Shown piece by piece: positions 43,401 to 52,097 of a stretch of 64,000 nt of DNA. The translations under genes and the position numbers were made by a program. The notes under the pieces are model-generated. The model did not search any database and had not been told where the DNA came from. It saw nothing but the letters and a program-made list of their open reading frames with translations. Source of the DNA: JAJFUG01 sp964473155 (GTDB lineage: Bacteria > Gemmatimonadota > Glassbacteria > GWA2-58-10); NCBI GenBank assembly GCA_964473155.1, contig CAYYNT010000006.1, positions 1 to 64,000 of the forward strand. The letters are read 5' to 3'. Position 1 is the stretch's first letter. Each line of letters begins with the position of its first letter.

Positions 43401-45665
43401 ACGCAGTTTGCCATGGACAAAGCCTCGGAACATATTCTCTGGATAGGTGAAAAAGGGAATATCCTCTATGCCAACGATTCCTCCTGCGAATCCCTGGGCT
43501 ATACACGGGAGGAATTGCTCAAGATGACTGTTCATGATATAGATCCCGACTACACCCCGGATGATATGAAGAGGCATGTCAAGGAACTGCCGGAAATCGG
43601 TTTCATGATTTTCGAATCACGGCACAAAGCCAGGGATGGAAGGATATTCCCGGTGGAGGTCATGGCCAACTATTGCGACAATAACGGCCGTTTCATGAAC
43701 TGCGCTTTTGACCGTGATATTACGGAGCGCAAACGGGCGGAACAGCAGTTGAAGGAAAGCGAGGAGAAATTCAGGCTCATTTCAGAGCAATCCCTGATGG
43801 CGATTTTTATCTTACAGGATGACTGTATCCGCTATGCCAACCAGGCCGCGGCCGATCAGACCGGATACACGGTGGAGGAGTTGCTTGAGCTTGGGCCGGG
43901 AGAGTTTCTCCAGACGATCCATCCTGACGACAGGAAGTTCGTGCGGGACCAGAAATCAAGAAAACAGGCCGGCCGGGAAGGGGCAATTACCCATTATTTC
44001 TTCAAGGGAATCAGAAAGAGCGGAGAAACTCTCTGGCTGGATCAGTACTCCAGAACCATACTCTACGAGGGCAGGACGGCGGACCTGATTGTGCGCGCCG
44101 ATATCACCGAGATTAAAAATGCGGAACGCGCCCTGCGTGAAAGCGAGGAGCGTTTCCGCATGATTATCGAGGCCAGCAAGGACGGCATGATTGCGATAAA
44201 CAAAAAAGGTCTGATTACAATATTCAACCCCGCAGCGGAGAAAATATTCGGCCGCGCGAGCCGGGAAATGCTGGATCAGCCGTTCGGCCTTCTTATGCCC
44301 GAGTCTCTCCGGGAGGACCACCGCGGTTATGTCACAAGCTTTTTCGAAAAAGGCGAACCCGATAGAATAATAGACAGGACCCTTCAGCTTAAAGCTCTCC
44401 ATGGAGATGGAACCGAGTTTGATATCGAATTGAGTCTCTCGAGAGGCGTCGCCGATGGCGAGGAGTTCGTACTGGCGGTGATCCGGGATATCACGGATAA
44501 GCTGGCGCTTGAAGCCAGCCTTCTGCAATCCAGGAAGATGGAGACAATCGGCCAGTTGGCCGGCGGCGTAGCGCACGATTTCAACAACATGCTGAGCGTC
44601 ATAATCGGGCATGCTGAGGTGGCTCTGGCGCAGGTGAATCCGGAACATAAACTGCAATTCGTTCTTAAGGAAATACTTACCGCCGCCGAGCGGTCCGCCG
44701 ATCTAACCCGCCAGTTGCTGGCTTTCGCGCGCAAGCAGACAATCTCGCCCAGGGTGCTGGACCTGAACAAGACCGTGGCTGACACGCTCGGAATGCTGCG
44801 GCGCATGATCGGCGAGGCGATAGAACTGAACTGGCTGCCGGCGGTTGACATTTTACCGGTCAAGATGGACCCTTCACAGATCGATCAGATTCTGACCAAC
44901 CTGTGTATCAACGCCAGGGATGCCATTGCCGGAGTAGGTAAGATAAGTATCAGCACTGGAACGATTGCTATCACCGAGGCCGATTGCGCCGGGCAACCGG
45001 GGTTCCAGCCTGGCAGTTACGTTTTTCTGACTGTCAGCGACAACGGCAGGGGAATGGAGAAGGAAACGCTGGCCAGAGTTTTCGAGCCGTTTTTTACGAC
45101 CAAGGAACGCGGCAAAGGAACCGGTCTTGGACTGGCTACAGTATACGGCATCGTGAAGCAGAACGAAGGTTTTATCGACGTATACAGTGAGCTGGAAAAA
45201 GGAACGGCATTCAAGATATATCTTCCCGTTTACAGCGAACCGGGAGGTTCGGCATCACATGAAGAGACGGCTCGATACAAAGCCACAGGCGGTAACGAGA
45301 CTGTTCTCCTGGTCGAAGATGAAACGTCTATCTTAGTCATGGCCGCGGCGATGCTCGAACGTCAGGGCTACAAGGTCCTGTCAGCCAGTGCGCCGAAGGA
45401 GGCCATACGACTGGCTGATGAGCACAAAGGCAAGATTGATCTTCTGTTGACTGATGTGGTCATGCCGGAAATGAACGGATGGGACCTGGCTAAGGAAATC
45501 CTCGCGCTCTGCCCGGATATCAGGCAGTTGTTCATGTCCGGCTATACTGCCGATGTGATCGCTCATCACGGCGCGCTGGAAACAGGAGTTCACTTTCTGC
45601 AGAAACCATTCACCGCCCGCATTCTGCTCGAAAAAGTCAGGCTGGCTCTGGACTCGATGCAATAG
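40440..45665 (+). CDS. Giant hybrid sensor kinase with short propeller sensor
   Basis: 1741 residues. A signal sequence (about 1-38) is followed by four or so two-component propeller repeats ('VLSIMQDSSGFMWFGTLNGISRF', 'LYEDRRGWIWFATDKGLNCY', 'AVDRKGRLWFGSTEGLTVF') and a Y_Y_Y domain (about 250-310). One membrane segment is near 320-341. The cytoplasmic part has two PAS, two GAF and three more PAS domains, HisKA with His1379 ('GGVAHDFNNMLSV'), HATPase ('NLCINARDAIAG', 'GTGLGLATVYGI') and a receiver ('LLLTDVVMPEMNGW'). The propeller part is far shorter than the about 14-blade sensors of Bacteroides HTCS. There is no AraC-type output domain. It faces an amidohydrolase gene downstream and a deacylase upstream, possible targets. 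Confidence 0.92.
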   Translation: MTCMTVRRIVRIPLTGLLLSCFSLIFPGFSSLPAQILPFRNYTVDNGLASNRVLSIMQDSSGFMWFGTLNGISRFDGRQFISYFNQESLDPQKGTYQMLQDRRGRLWFCVQNGLARLENGEWRVFTTGDGLAANYGAVLYEDRRGWIWFATDKGLNCYDNQGWRSYTVREGLAGNDLNRGASAVDRKGRLWFGSTEGLTVFDPAIEAFHANGPRVHITRASMIGPDSSFSDGAVLKYFENDLRFDFIGLDYSSPEQVVYSYRLDGVKGGWKKTRLNSVNFVNLPPGRHVFEVVAGNRRGLENPALSRFAFTIRPAFYQTLAFRLFLLFALTAFILLLVRYWHRKKITRELREKNTQLEREIVERERIGDELRESEQHLRDILDFLPDATFAVDTEGKVILWNKAMEEMTGVRAEDILLKGNYEYALPIYGIRRPLLVDMVLKWDDEAAKKYQNVRIEPGKVILAEIDATILGKDVTLFGKAKPLYNTKGEVIGAIESIRDISERKQAERKLQEERQRLANIIEGTNAGTWEWNVQTGETVFNERWAEIVGYKLEEVSPVSIKTWERFTHPDDLRNTYAVLQKHFNGESGYYEAEFRMKHKDGRWVWVLDRGKVTTWTEDGKPLLMQGTHTDITGRKRAEEALLKRMVYERLLSKISSGAVNVDDLQAFLQECMALIGETTGASRAYIFEDHPAADASSNTVEWCAEGTPSQKEELQNIPNSTSPWGIDTLKSGHSIAYSDIEDIQEASLRDFLRSYGTRSLLVVPLFVGGTYYGFMGFDECQSKRDWPDEDVELLLSISRIITGAMERKHASTEIKANMRRTEALLQIGSMTGATLKEITDFALEKALEITQSKIGYLAFVNEDESELTINSWSKSALDECAVDDRPVIYPVVDTGLWGEAVRQRRPVITNDYSAENPWKKGIPEGHVSLLRHMNTPVLENKRIVVVAGVANKEDEYNEEDCRQLTLLMQGMWHLIERKRTEDAMKLTQFAMDKASEHILWIGEKGNILYANDSSCESLGYTREELLKMTVHDIDPDYTPDDMKRHVKELPEIGFMIFESRHKARDGRIFPVEVMANYCDNNGRFMNCAFDRDITERKRAEQQLKESEEKFRLISEQSLMAIFILQDDCIRYANQAAADQTGYTVEELLELGPGEFLQTIHPDDRKFVRDQKSRKQAGREGAITHYFFKGIRKSGETLWLDQYSRTILYEGRTADLIVRADITEIKNAERALRESEERFRMIIEASKDGMIAINKKGLITIFNPAAEKIFGRASREMLDQPFGLLMPESLREDHRGYVTSFFEKGEPDRIIDRTLQLKALHGDGTEFDIELSLSRGVADGEEFVLAVIRDITDKLALEASLLQSRKMETIGQLAGGVAHDFNNMLSVIIGHAEVALAQVNPEHKLQFVLKEILTAAERSADLTRQLLAFARKQTISPRVLDLNKTVADTLGMLRRMIGEAIELNWLPAVDILPVKMDPSQIDQILTNLCINARDAIAGVGKISISTGTIAITEADCAGQPGFQPGSYVFLTVSDNGRGMEKETLARVFEPFFTTKERGKGTGLGLATVYGIVKQNEGFIDVYSELEKGTAFKIYLPVYSEPGGSASHEETARYKATGGNETVLLVEDETSILVMAAAMLERQGYKVLSASAPKEAIRLADEHKGKIDLLLTDVVMPEMNGWDLAKEILALCPDIRQLFMSGYTADVIAHHGALETGVHFLQKPFTARILLEKVRLALDSMQ

Positions 45666-45886
45666 CTTATCCGCAGGCTTTAGACTCGCTATGCAATCAA
45701 AAGCGACCTGCAATATTCCTGACACCTGCCTATGGTTGCATGCGAAACCACGAGGTTCAAAAGACCTTGTAAAAATACGGCCAGCCCGGTAATATCTGCT
45801 GAATGAAATGACAATGCTGCCCGATGACTTTACCTGGGCACGCTTCGGCGGAAATCTGAATCGAATGCTTGCGGAAGGGGTATTCC

Positions 45887-47044
45887 ATGAAATCGCTCGA
45901 TTTCACTTCACGGTTCATTTTCCGGCTGATGGCGTTTTTGCCCGGTGTTCTCGTATCTTTAAACGCATACGCGGCGGAGGGTGATCTTCTGTTGCGCGAC
46001 TGGGAGCCGAAGAGCCAGCTTGTGGTGAAAGAAACGCGCATTCTCCGGCCTAAATTTCCCGTCATAGACATCCATAATCACCTTGCGCTGTTCAGGGGAC
46101 TGGACAGCCTGGATGTTCATCTGCGGGAGATGGACAAGGCCGGGGTCTGGAAGTGCGTTAGTCTCGACGGATTCCACAGGACCGATTTCTTCCAGAGCTG
46201 GCGGCATATCGCCCCGGATTTTTTCAAGGTGCATCTGGACGCGGTGAACAGGGTTGCTCCCGAAAGGATCATTGTGTTCTACGTGCCTTACTACGAAAAC
46301 ATCGATGACCCGGAGTTCGGGCGGAAAGAGGCGGTCAAGCTCGAAGAGGCGGTGCGACTGGGTGTGCGCGGAATGAAAATCCACAAGATTCTTGGATTGT
46401 ATCTCAAGGACAAGACCGGAAAATATGTGCCGGTGGATGACCCTCGTTTCGACCCGATATGGGCCAAGTGCGGCGAACTGGGCATTCCGGTTGTGATACA
46501 CATATCCGACCCCAAGGCGTTCTTTACGCCGGTAGACCGGTTCAATGAGCGTTATGACGAACTGGGCGAAAATCCGGACTGGGCTTTCGGATCCGGGGGA
46601 TTCTACTCGAAGCGGGAGTTGATGGATCAAAGGAACCGGGTGCTGGCGCGTCATCCCGGAACCATATTTATCGGCGCGCATATGGGCAATCTGCCGGAGG
46701 ACCTGGCACAGGTGGGCATGTGGCTTGACACGTACCCGAACTTCTATGTCGACATAGACGCCCGTATCGCCGAACTGGGCCGTCAGCCCTACACCGCCCG
46801 GAAATTCATGATCAAGTATCAGGACCGGATCATGTTCGGGACGGATTCCACGCCGGATGCCGAGTTGTACAGAATTTACTACCGTTTCCTGGAAACGGAT
46901 GACGAGTATTTCGATTATTCGGGGGGACGGTTCAATCAGGGCAGATGGAGAATATACGGCCTCAGCCTTCCGGATGAGGTGCTGGAGAAAATCTACAACA
47001 AGAACGCCCTGAAAATATTCGGTATGTTCAAGGGAGTGAAATGA
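45887..47044 (+). CDS. Exported amidohydrolase (amidohydrolase 2 family)
   Basis: 385 residues from the ATG at 45887, preceded by GGAAGGGG. Signal peptide about 1-26 ('FLPGVLVSLNAYAAEG'). The TIM-barrel amidohydrolase-2 domain has the HxH motif in 'FPVIDIHNHLALF', 'GMKIHKILGLYLKD', 'PVVIHISDPKAFF', 'TIFIGAHMGNLPEDL' and the final Asp in 'RIMFGTDSTPDAE'. Relatives include decarboxylases and hydrolases of aromatic or lactone acids. The substrate is not deducible. It follows the large hybrid kinase by about 220 bases. Confidence 0.88.
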   Translation: MKSLDFTSRFIFRLMAFLPGVLVSLNAYAAEGDLLLRDWEPKSQLVVKETRILRPKFPVIDIHNHLALFRGLDSLDVHLREMDKAGVWKCVSLDGFHRTDFFQSWRHIAPDFFKVHLDAVNRVAPERIIVFYVPYYENIDDPEFGRKEAVKLEEAVRLGVRGMKIHKILGLYLKDKTGKYVPVDDPRFDPIWAKCGELGIPVVIHISDPKAFFTPVDRFNERYDELGENPDWAFGSGGFYSKRELMDQRNRVLARHPGTIFIGAHMGNLPEDLAQVGMWLDTYPNFYVDIDARIAELGRQPYTARKFMIKYQDRIMFGTDSTPDAELYRIYYRFLETDDEYFDYSGGRFNQGRWRIYGLSLPDEVLEKIYNKNALKIFGMFKGVK

Positions 47045-47247
47045 AATATAAAGAGTGCTTAGTCACTTCAGGCAATGCCAGTGTTTAAGGCGACGGGCTG
47101 AATTCAACCGGAGGCATTAATCAAACAAGAGACTTGTCCCTGAAATGATCTTTTGATCTGCGGGATGGATAATGGTTTTTTGCGTGAAATGCCTTCCGGC
47201 TTATAAAGCTTTGAACGATAGATCAGAAATAAATATTGAAGGAAAGA

Positions 47248-47288
47248 AAAACCCGCATCCTGCTGTATAAACACAAGATGCGGGTTTT
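47248..47288 (-). terminator. Intrinsic terminator of tRNA-Arg (possibly bidirectional)
   Basis: A 12-bp stem AAAACCCGCATC/GATGCGGGTTTT with a 17-base loop. On the minus strand it is followed by TTTTTCTTTC-like sequence, ending the tRNA transcript. On the plus strand it could also stop read-through from the amidohydrolase gene. Confidence 0.8.
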
Positions 47289-47292
47289 AATA

Positions 47293-47369
47293 TGGTGCGC
47301 CCGAAGGGAGTCGAACCCCTAACCTTCTGATCCGTAGTCAGATGCTCTATCCAATTGAGCTACGGGCGC
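47293..47369 (-). tRNA. tRNA-Arg (anticodon ACG)
   Basis: The minus strand folds into a full cloverleaf. The 7-bp acceptor stem is GCGCCCG/CGGGCGC with discriminator A and an encoded CCA. The D arm is in 'TAGCTCAATTGGATAGAGCA'. The anticodon stem TCTGA/TCAGA has loop CTACGGA (anticodon ACG). The T arm is in 'AGGGGTTCGACTCCCT'. It reads CGU, and CGC/CGA after A34-to-inosine editing. A terminator follows at once. Confidence 0.96.
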
Positions 47370-47476
47370 ATATTATATTCACAAACAGGACATAAAACTA
47401 ACAAAACAGCAGACAAAAAGCAAGGTCAAAATGACCGCCAGCGCCCACTTCAGTTTGGCCGCCCGCAGCCTTATGG

Positions 47477-48835
47477 TCATACATTCTCCGGTACTATATA
47501 CGGATAGCGGTACTCCCGGCTGACCAGCGCCTGGGCCTCGTCATCCCCGGGGAAGCTTTCGGTGGCCGAATCGAACACCAAGGTCCGCCCCAGTCTGTAG
47601 GCGATATTCGGCAGATGACACATCGTGGCAGAGAGATGTCCCTCAAGTATCTCGGCGGTCAGGTCCTCGCGCTTGCGTGAGCGGACAGCCTTGATGAAAT
47701 TATCGAAATGCGGGCTGAATTCCACCGCGCGCACGTCATGCGCCTTGTAACCGCTGGTGGCCTCTTTGTAATTGTCGCTGGTCGGCCCCGGTTCATCCTT
47801 ACGGCCGAAATAGGTGGACCAGGCCCCCCGTCCCAGCTTCATCCAGCCCTCTGTGCCGTAGAATATCACCCCCATGTTCTCCTCGGCCTCCTTGTTGGTA
47901 TAGAGGCCGCGCACCTCGACCTGCACTATCTTGCCGTCCGCATATTCCATCACCGACATCTGTGTGTTGGGAGTCTCCTGCTCGCAGTCGAAAGCGTAAT
48001 AGCCGCCCATGCTCTGGATTTTGCGTGGGTGCTCGTATTTCTGCAGAGCCCAGCGGGCGAAATCGGTGTAATGCGGGCCGTTGTTGGCGGTTTCGCCGCC
48101 GCCGGTGTTCCAGAACCAGTGCCAGTTGTAGTGGAAGCGCACCTCGTTGAACGGTTGCCAGGCCGCCGGCCCCACCCACAGGTCGTAGTGCACGCCCTCC
48201 GGCACGGGAGTCACCTTGCCGCGTCCAAACGACTCGCGCGGGTTGAATATGACGCACTTGACCATGTATATCTCGCCCAGCTTGCCGCTGTGGATGAAAT
48301 CCATGCACTGGCGCACTGTCTCGCTCGATCGGTTCTGGCTGCCCACCTGGACGATGCGGTCGTACTTGCGGGCCGCTTCGACAATCTTGCGTCCCTCCCA
48401 TATGTTGTGTGAGACCGGTTTTTCCACGTAGACATCCTTGCCCGCCTGGCAGGCCCATATCGAGGCCAGGGCGTGCCAGTGATTGCAGGTGGCTATAGAG
48501 ACAGCGTCGATGCTCTTGTCCTCGAGCAGGCGGCGGATGTCGGTTTCGGTGCGGGCCTTGCCTCCGCCGGCTTTCTCCAGCTCATCCAGGGACTGAGGGA
48601 ACAGGCGTTCATCGATATCGCACAGGGCGACCACCCGGGTGTTCGGCGTTTTGGCGAAACTGACCGCATGCTGGGATCCCCGGCTGCGGATACCGATCAC
48701 CGCGACGTTCACCGTATCACTGGGTGTGTTTTTAGCCGCCTGTCCGGTGCGGACCCAGGGGCCGGTGGCTGCAACCAGACCGGCTGCCGCCGCTCCGGTC
48801 TTCCTGATGAAACTGCGACGGTCGATGCTGTCCAT
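47477..48835 (-). CDS. Exported Gfo/Idh/MocA family oxidoreductase
   Basis: 452 residues with a Tat signal ('DRRSFIRKTGAAAAGLVAATG'). The Rossmann domain has 'VNVAVIGIRSRGSQHA', with 'VVALCDIDERLF' as second strand and 'VSIATCNHWHALASIWACQAGKDVYVEKPVSHN' containing the EKP motif. The C-terminal alpha/beta domain contains 'WHWFWNTGGGETANNGPHYTDFARWAL'. These NAD(P)-dependent enzymes oxidise sugars, inositols or related compounds. Tat export of a cofactor-loaded member is common in Planctomycetes- and FCB-type bacteria. The substrate is unknown. It is monocistronic and divergent from the molybdoenzyme locus. Confidence 0.9.
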   Translation of the reverse strand: MDSIDRRSFIRKTGAAAAGLVAATGPWVRTGQAAKNTPSDTVNVAVIGIRSRGSQHAVSFAKTPNTRVVALCDIDERLFPQSLDELEKAGGGKARTETDIRRLLEDKSIDAVSIATCNHWHALASIWACQAGKDVYVEKPVSHNIWEGRKIVEAARKYDRIVQVGSQNRSSETVRQCMDFIHSGKLGEIYMVKCVIFNPRESFGRGKVTPVPEGVHYDLWVGPAAWQPFNEVRFHYNWHWFWNTGGGETANNGPHYTDFARWALQKYEHPRKIQSMGGYYAFDCEQETPNTQMSVMEYADGKIVQVEVRGLYTNKEAEENMGVIFYGTEGWMKLGRGAWSTYFGRKDEPGPTSDNYKEATSGYKAHDVRAVEFSPHFDNFIKAVRSRKREDLTAEILEGHLSATMCHLPNIAYRLGRTLVFDSATESFPGDDEAQALVSREYRYPYIVPENV

Positions 48836-49333
48836 TGGTTTCTCCTCAGTGGCAGGTTTGTGTCAGTCAACTATGATGTGCCAGACTCATAATTCAGAAA
48901 ATAGAACAGACGGCAGGAAACAACGCTTAACCTGACGACCTGACATTCAGATTATTTCCCGCGGGGTGTCTATTCTGTCCAGCGGGGAGTTTCAGGTAAT
49001 ATGAACTTATTGTATCTATCGGTCAACTTTTTTCGGGCACGGGGGATTAAATTCGTGGTAACATTTTGGGTTGACACCCGTTTGTCAAACTCGTAAAATT
49101 AATTGCGATTTATTCTTTCCAATATGATGTTCCTCCAGAGTGTTCCAAGTGTAACAACTGTTGGTTGTTTCTGTGCTGCCGAATGCATAAGTCACCGAGG
49201 CGGTATTCAGGTGAAATGAGGACCGGACGTTTGATCCTGGATTTTATATCTGATAACCTCCATAAATTTCTTCTTATCCGGGTCAGCCGTGTCGTGCTTG
49301 CTGGCCTGACCAACTTCAAACAGGAGCGGGCGG
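48836..49333. other. Intergenic region and long leader of the molybdoenzyme operon
   Basis: 498 bases between divergent genes. They contain the promoter at 49071-49099 and a leader of roughly 230 bases. The leader has a hairpin near 49281-49311 (GGTCAG...CTGACC). I do not recognise a riboswitch class in it. Short open frames here are not supported. Confidence 0.5.
49071..49099 (+). promoter_or_regulatory. Near-consensus promoter with overlapping inverted repeat
   Basis: TTGACA (49071-49076), a 17-base spacer and TAAAAT (49094-49099) match the sigma-70 consensus at 11 of 12 positions. The -35 box is also the left half of a perfect inverted repeat, TTGACA-n6-TGTCAA (49071-49088), a likely operator. 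It would drive the molybdenum hydroxylase genes with a leader of about 230 bases. Confidence 0.65.
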
Positions 49334-49975
49334 ATGAGCGATGAGAGCAGGAAATCTCCTCCTGGAGCCGGGCTGTCAAGGCGCGGTTTCCTCAAGGGGG
49401 TAAGCACCGGTCTGGTGGGGAGCGCCGCGCTGGCTGACGGCCTCCTGGGTCAGACTGCCGCCGGAGGTGCGCCTAAAGCCGCAATCCGGGGACAGGATAT
49501 CGAGACCGCCGTGGTCAGCATGACTGTTAACGGCAAAAAGTACACGGCCGAGGTGGAAACGCGCCTGACCCTGCTTGACCTTCTGCGCGAGAAATTCGAA
49601 CTTACCGGCACCAAGAGTGTCTGCCGGATGGGCGAATGCGGGGCCTGCACGGTGATCCTGAACGGACGGACCGTGTATGCATGTATGATGTTAGCGGTGG
49701 AAGCGGATGGAGCCACGATTGAAACGATCGAGGGGCTGGCCAAGGATGGAAAGCTTCATCCGTTGCAGGATGGATTCATCAAGCACGATGCTTACCAGTG
49801 CGGGTTCTGCACGCCGGGATTCGAGATGTCGCTCAAGGACCTTCTGGACAAGAACCCCAATCCCAGCCTGGAACAGATAAAGCACGGACTATCCGGCAAT
49901 GTCTGCCGCTGCGGCGCCTATCCTCACATATTTAACGTGGCCGTTGAACTGGCCGGTAAGAAGGGAGGCAGGTGA
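49334..49975 (+). CDS. Exported [2Fe-2S] subunit of a molybdenum hydroxylase (PaoA-like)
   Basis: 213 residues. A Tat motif ('SRRGFLKG', residues 15-22) precedes a hydrophobic stretch, so the folded complex is probably exported. The N-terminal plant-type [2Fe-2S] cluster uses Cys97, 102, 105 and 117 ('CRMGECGAC'). The helical second cluster uses Cys156, 159, 191 and 193 ('CGFC', 'CRC'). Its length and the Tat signal match E. coli PaoA (YagT). It passes electrons from the molybdenum cofactor to FAD. It is first in the operon, followed by the large subunit 2 bases after its stop. Confidence 0.93.
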   Translation: MSDESRKSPPGAGLSRRGFLKGVSTGLVGSAALADGLLGQTAAGGAPKAAIRGQDIETAVVSMTVNGKKYTAEVETRLTLLDLLREKFELTGTKSVCRMGECGACTVILNGRTVYACMMLAVEADGATIETIEGLAKDGKLHPLQDGFIKHDAYQCGFCTPGFEMSLKDLLDKNPNPSLEQIKHGLSGNVCRCGAYPHIFNVAVELAGKKGGR

Positions 49976-49977
49976 GG

Positions 49978-52095
49978 ATGGCCGGATGGAAAGCGATGGA
50001 TAAAATGAAATATGTGGGACGTGATGTCCCGCGCACGGACGGGCCGGATAAGGTCAGCGGCGCGGCCAAGTACACTCAGGACATCGTTCTGCCGGGTATG
50101 CTTTACGGCCTTATCGTGCGCAGTTCCAGGCCGCATGCCTATATCGAGCGTATCGAAACCTCAAGGGCCGCCAGCCTGCCGGGCGTCAAGGCCGTGCTCA
50201 ACCTGAACAAGTACACGGTCCGTTACGCCGGTGAGGAAATACTGGCTATCGCGGCGGAAAGCATGGATATAGCCGAGGATGCCGCCGACCTGGTGGAGAT
50301 CAAGTACCGCGACCTGCCGTTCGTGGTGACCGAGGAAGCGGCTATGGACGGCAACGCTCCCCGGATCGACCAGAACGGGAATGTCTCCGGTTACAGCAGC
50401 GGTGACAAGGCTGGCGTGGAACAGATAATCGCCGGATCGGCTTTCTCGGTAGAAAGCACCATGTATACCCAGGTGCAGACACATGCCTGTCTGGAGAGCC
50501 ACAGTTGCACGGCCAAGTGGGACGGCGACAAGCTGACCGCCTGGGTCAGCACGCAGGGCGTGCATGGCGCCCGCACGGACCTGGCCCAGTATTTCGAAAT
50601 ACCGGCCGAGAATGTCGAAGTGATCTGCGAATTCATGGGCGGTGGATTCGGCAGCAAGTTCCCGGTGGGAGTCGAGGGTATCACCGCAGCCCGGCTGGCG
50701 AAGATGACCGGCAAGCCGGTCAAGCTGATGCTCAACCGGAAAGAGGAATTCCTGGCCGTGGGCAACCGCCCCTCCAGCCATCAGCACCTGAAAATGGCCT
50801 GCGACAGGGACGGCAGGATCACGGCTTTCTGGCAGGATTCCTACGGCACCGGCGGCATTTCGGAAGACGCCAGTTTCCCGTCCCCCTATATCTACAGGGT
50901 GCCGAAAGGGGCGGTGTACAAGAAACACCAGGATGTGAGGATAAATGCGGGTCCGGCCCGCCCTCAGCGCGCCCCCGGACACCCGCAGGCCAATTTTGCC
51001 ATGGAAGTAATCACGGAGATGCTGGCGGAAAAGGCCGGGATGGATGCCCTTCAGTTCCGCATGCTCAACGATCCGGATGAAAAACGCCAGCGCCAGTACA
51101 AGATAGGCGCGGAGAAGATCGGATGGGACAAGCGCCGCAACAAGAAACCCGGCGAGGGCAAAGGACCGCTCAAGCGCGGCGTCGGGGTCTCCAGCGGAAC
51201 CTGGGGCGGCGGCGGAGAAAGGGATGCCAAAGCCATTATCGAAATCTTCCCGGATGGCCGGGTGGTGACCTCGATCGGCACCCAGGACCTGGGCACGGGA
51301 ATACGCACCTGCGTGCACCAGGTGACCGCGGATGTTTTGGGAATTCCAATGAGTCTGGTCACTCCGAAAATCGGCCGCACCTCCCTGCCGAACGCTCCGG
51401 GATCGGGCGGCTCGATAACGATAGGCTCGGTAACGCCGGTGATCAACAACGTCGGGAAAAAGGCCCTGGCTGAACTTCTGGCCAAAGTGGCCCCCGCCCT
51501 GGGGGTCAACCCGGATGAACTGGCCTGCGAGGATTCGGTCATTTTCTCGACCAGAGACCGGTCCAAATCCATGAAATGGAAAGACGCCTGCGCTCTTCTT
51601 CAGGGCAAGGTGCTGAGCGTGCAGGACGGCTGGGTGGAGGGATATTCCTCCTCGGGCGTGGCTGGATGCCAGTTCCTTGAGGTGGAGGTGGATGTCGAGA
51701 CCGGACGGGTGCGTCCGATAAAGATGGTGGCCGTGCAGGATTTCGGTTTGCCGGTCAACACACTCACCTCAAGAAGCCAGATCAACGGCGGTGTGATCAT
51801 GGGCCTGAGCTGGGGCATGCTGGAAGACCGTACGCTCGATCCCAACACCGGCACGATGGTCAATCCGAACTTTGAAAATTATAAACTGCTCGGACCAATG
51901 GAGATGCCGGAGATCGAAGTGGTTATCGATCCGATGCCCGAGCGCGGGGTGATCGGCCTGGGGGAGCCGCCGCACATTCCAACTGCGGGCGCTCTGGTGA
52001 CCGCGATCCACAACGCCACCGGGGCCTGGGTCACAAAGATGCCGATAACGCCGGACGCAGTGCTCAAGGCGCTGAAAAACATGGGAGGCGCGTGA
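49978..52095 (+). CDS. Molybdopterin-binding catalytic subunit (xanthine dehydrogenase family, PaoC-like)
   Basis: About 705 residues from the ATG at 49978, with AGGGAGG upstream. It has the xanthine-dehydrogenase family catalytic architecture: 'YVGRDVPRTDGPDKVSGAAKYTQDI', 'FMGGGFGSKFPVGVEG', 'ARPQRAPGHPQANFAMEV', 'GTQDLGTGIRT' and the catalytic Glu of 'GLGEPPHIPTAGAL' near the C-terminus. It oxidises aldehydes or N-heterocycles using the molybdopterin cytosine dinucleotide cofactor. It has no signal of its own and would be carried out with the Tat-tagged small subunit. The substrate is unassigned; the PaoABC resemblance favours aldehydes. The maturation genes xdhC and mocA follow. Confidence 0.93.
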   Translation: MAGWKAMDKMKYVGRDVPRTDGPDKVSGAAKYTQDIVLPGMLYGLIVRSSRPHAYIERIETSRAASLPGVKAVLNLNKYTVRYAGEEILAIAAESMDIAEDAADLVEIKYRDLPFVVTEEAAMDGNAPRIDQNGNVSGYSSGDKAGVEQIIAGSAFSVESTMYTQVQTHACLESHSCTAKWDGDKLTAWVSTQGVHGARTDLAQYFEIPAENVEVICEFMGGGFGSKFPVGVEGITAARLAKMTGKPVKLMLNRKEEFLAVGNRPSSHQHLKMACDRDGRITAFWQDSYGTGGISEDASFPSPYIYRVPKGAVYKKHQDVRINAGPARPQRAPGHPQANFAMEVITEMLAEKAGMDALQFRMLNDPDEKRQRQYKIGAEKIGWDKRRNKKPGEGKGPLKRGVGVSSGTWGGGGERDAKAIIEIFPDGRVVTSIGTQDLGTGIRTCVHQVTADVLGIPMSLVTPKIGRTSLPNAPGSGGSITIGSVTPVINNVGKKALAELLAKVAPALGVNPDELACEDSVIFSTRDRSKSMKWKDACALLQGKVLSVQDGWVEGYSSSGVAGCQFLEVEVDVETGRVRPIKMVAVQDFGLPVNTLTSRSQINGGVIMGLSWGMLEDRTLDPNTGTMVNPNFENYKLLGPMEMPEIEVVIDPMPERGVIGLGEPPHIPTAGALVTAIHNATGAWVTKMPITPDAVLKALKNMGGA

Positions 52096-52097
52096 CG

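Noticed and set aside
49100..49333. Possible molybdenum cofactor riboswitch in the operon leader
   Set aside because: I can see one hairpin but not the conserved Moco RNA core; a covariance-model search would be needed to claim it.
50161..51318. 385-residue minus-strand frame opposite the molybdopterin subunit
   Set aside because: Shadow of a strongly conserved gene; no ribosome site or homologous motifs.
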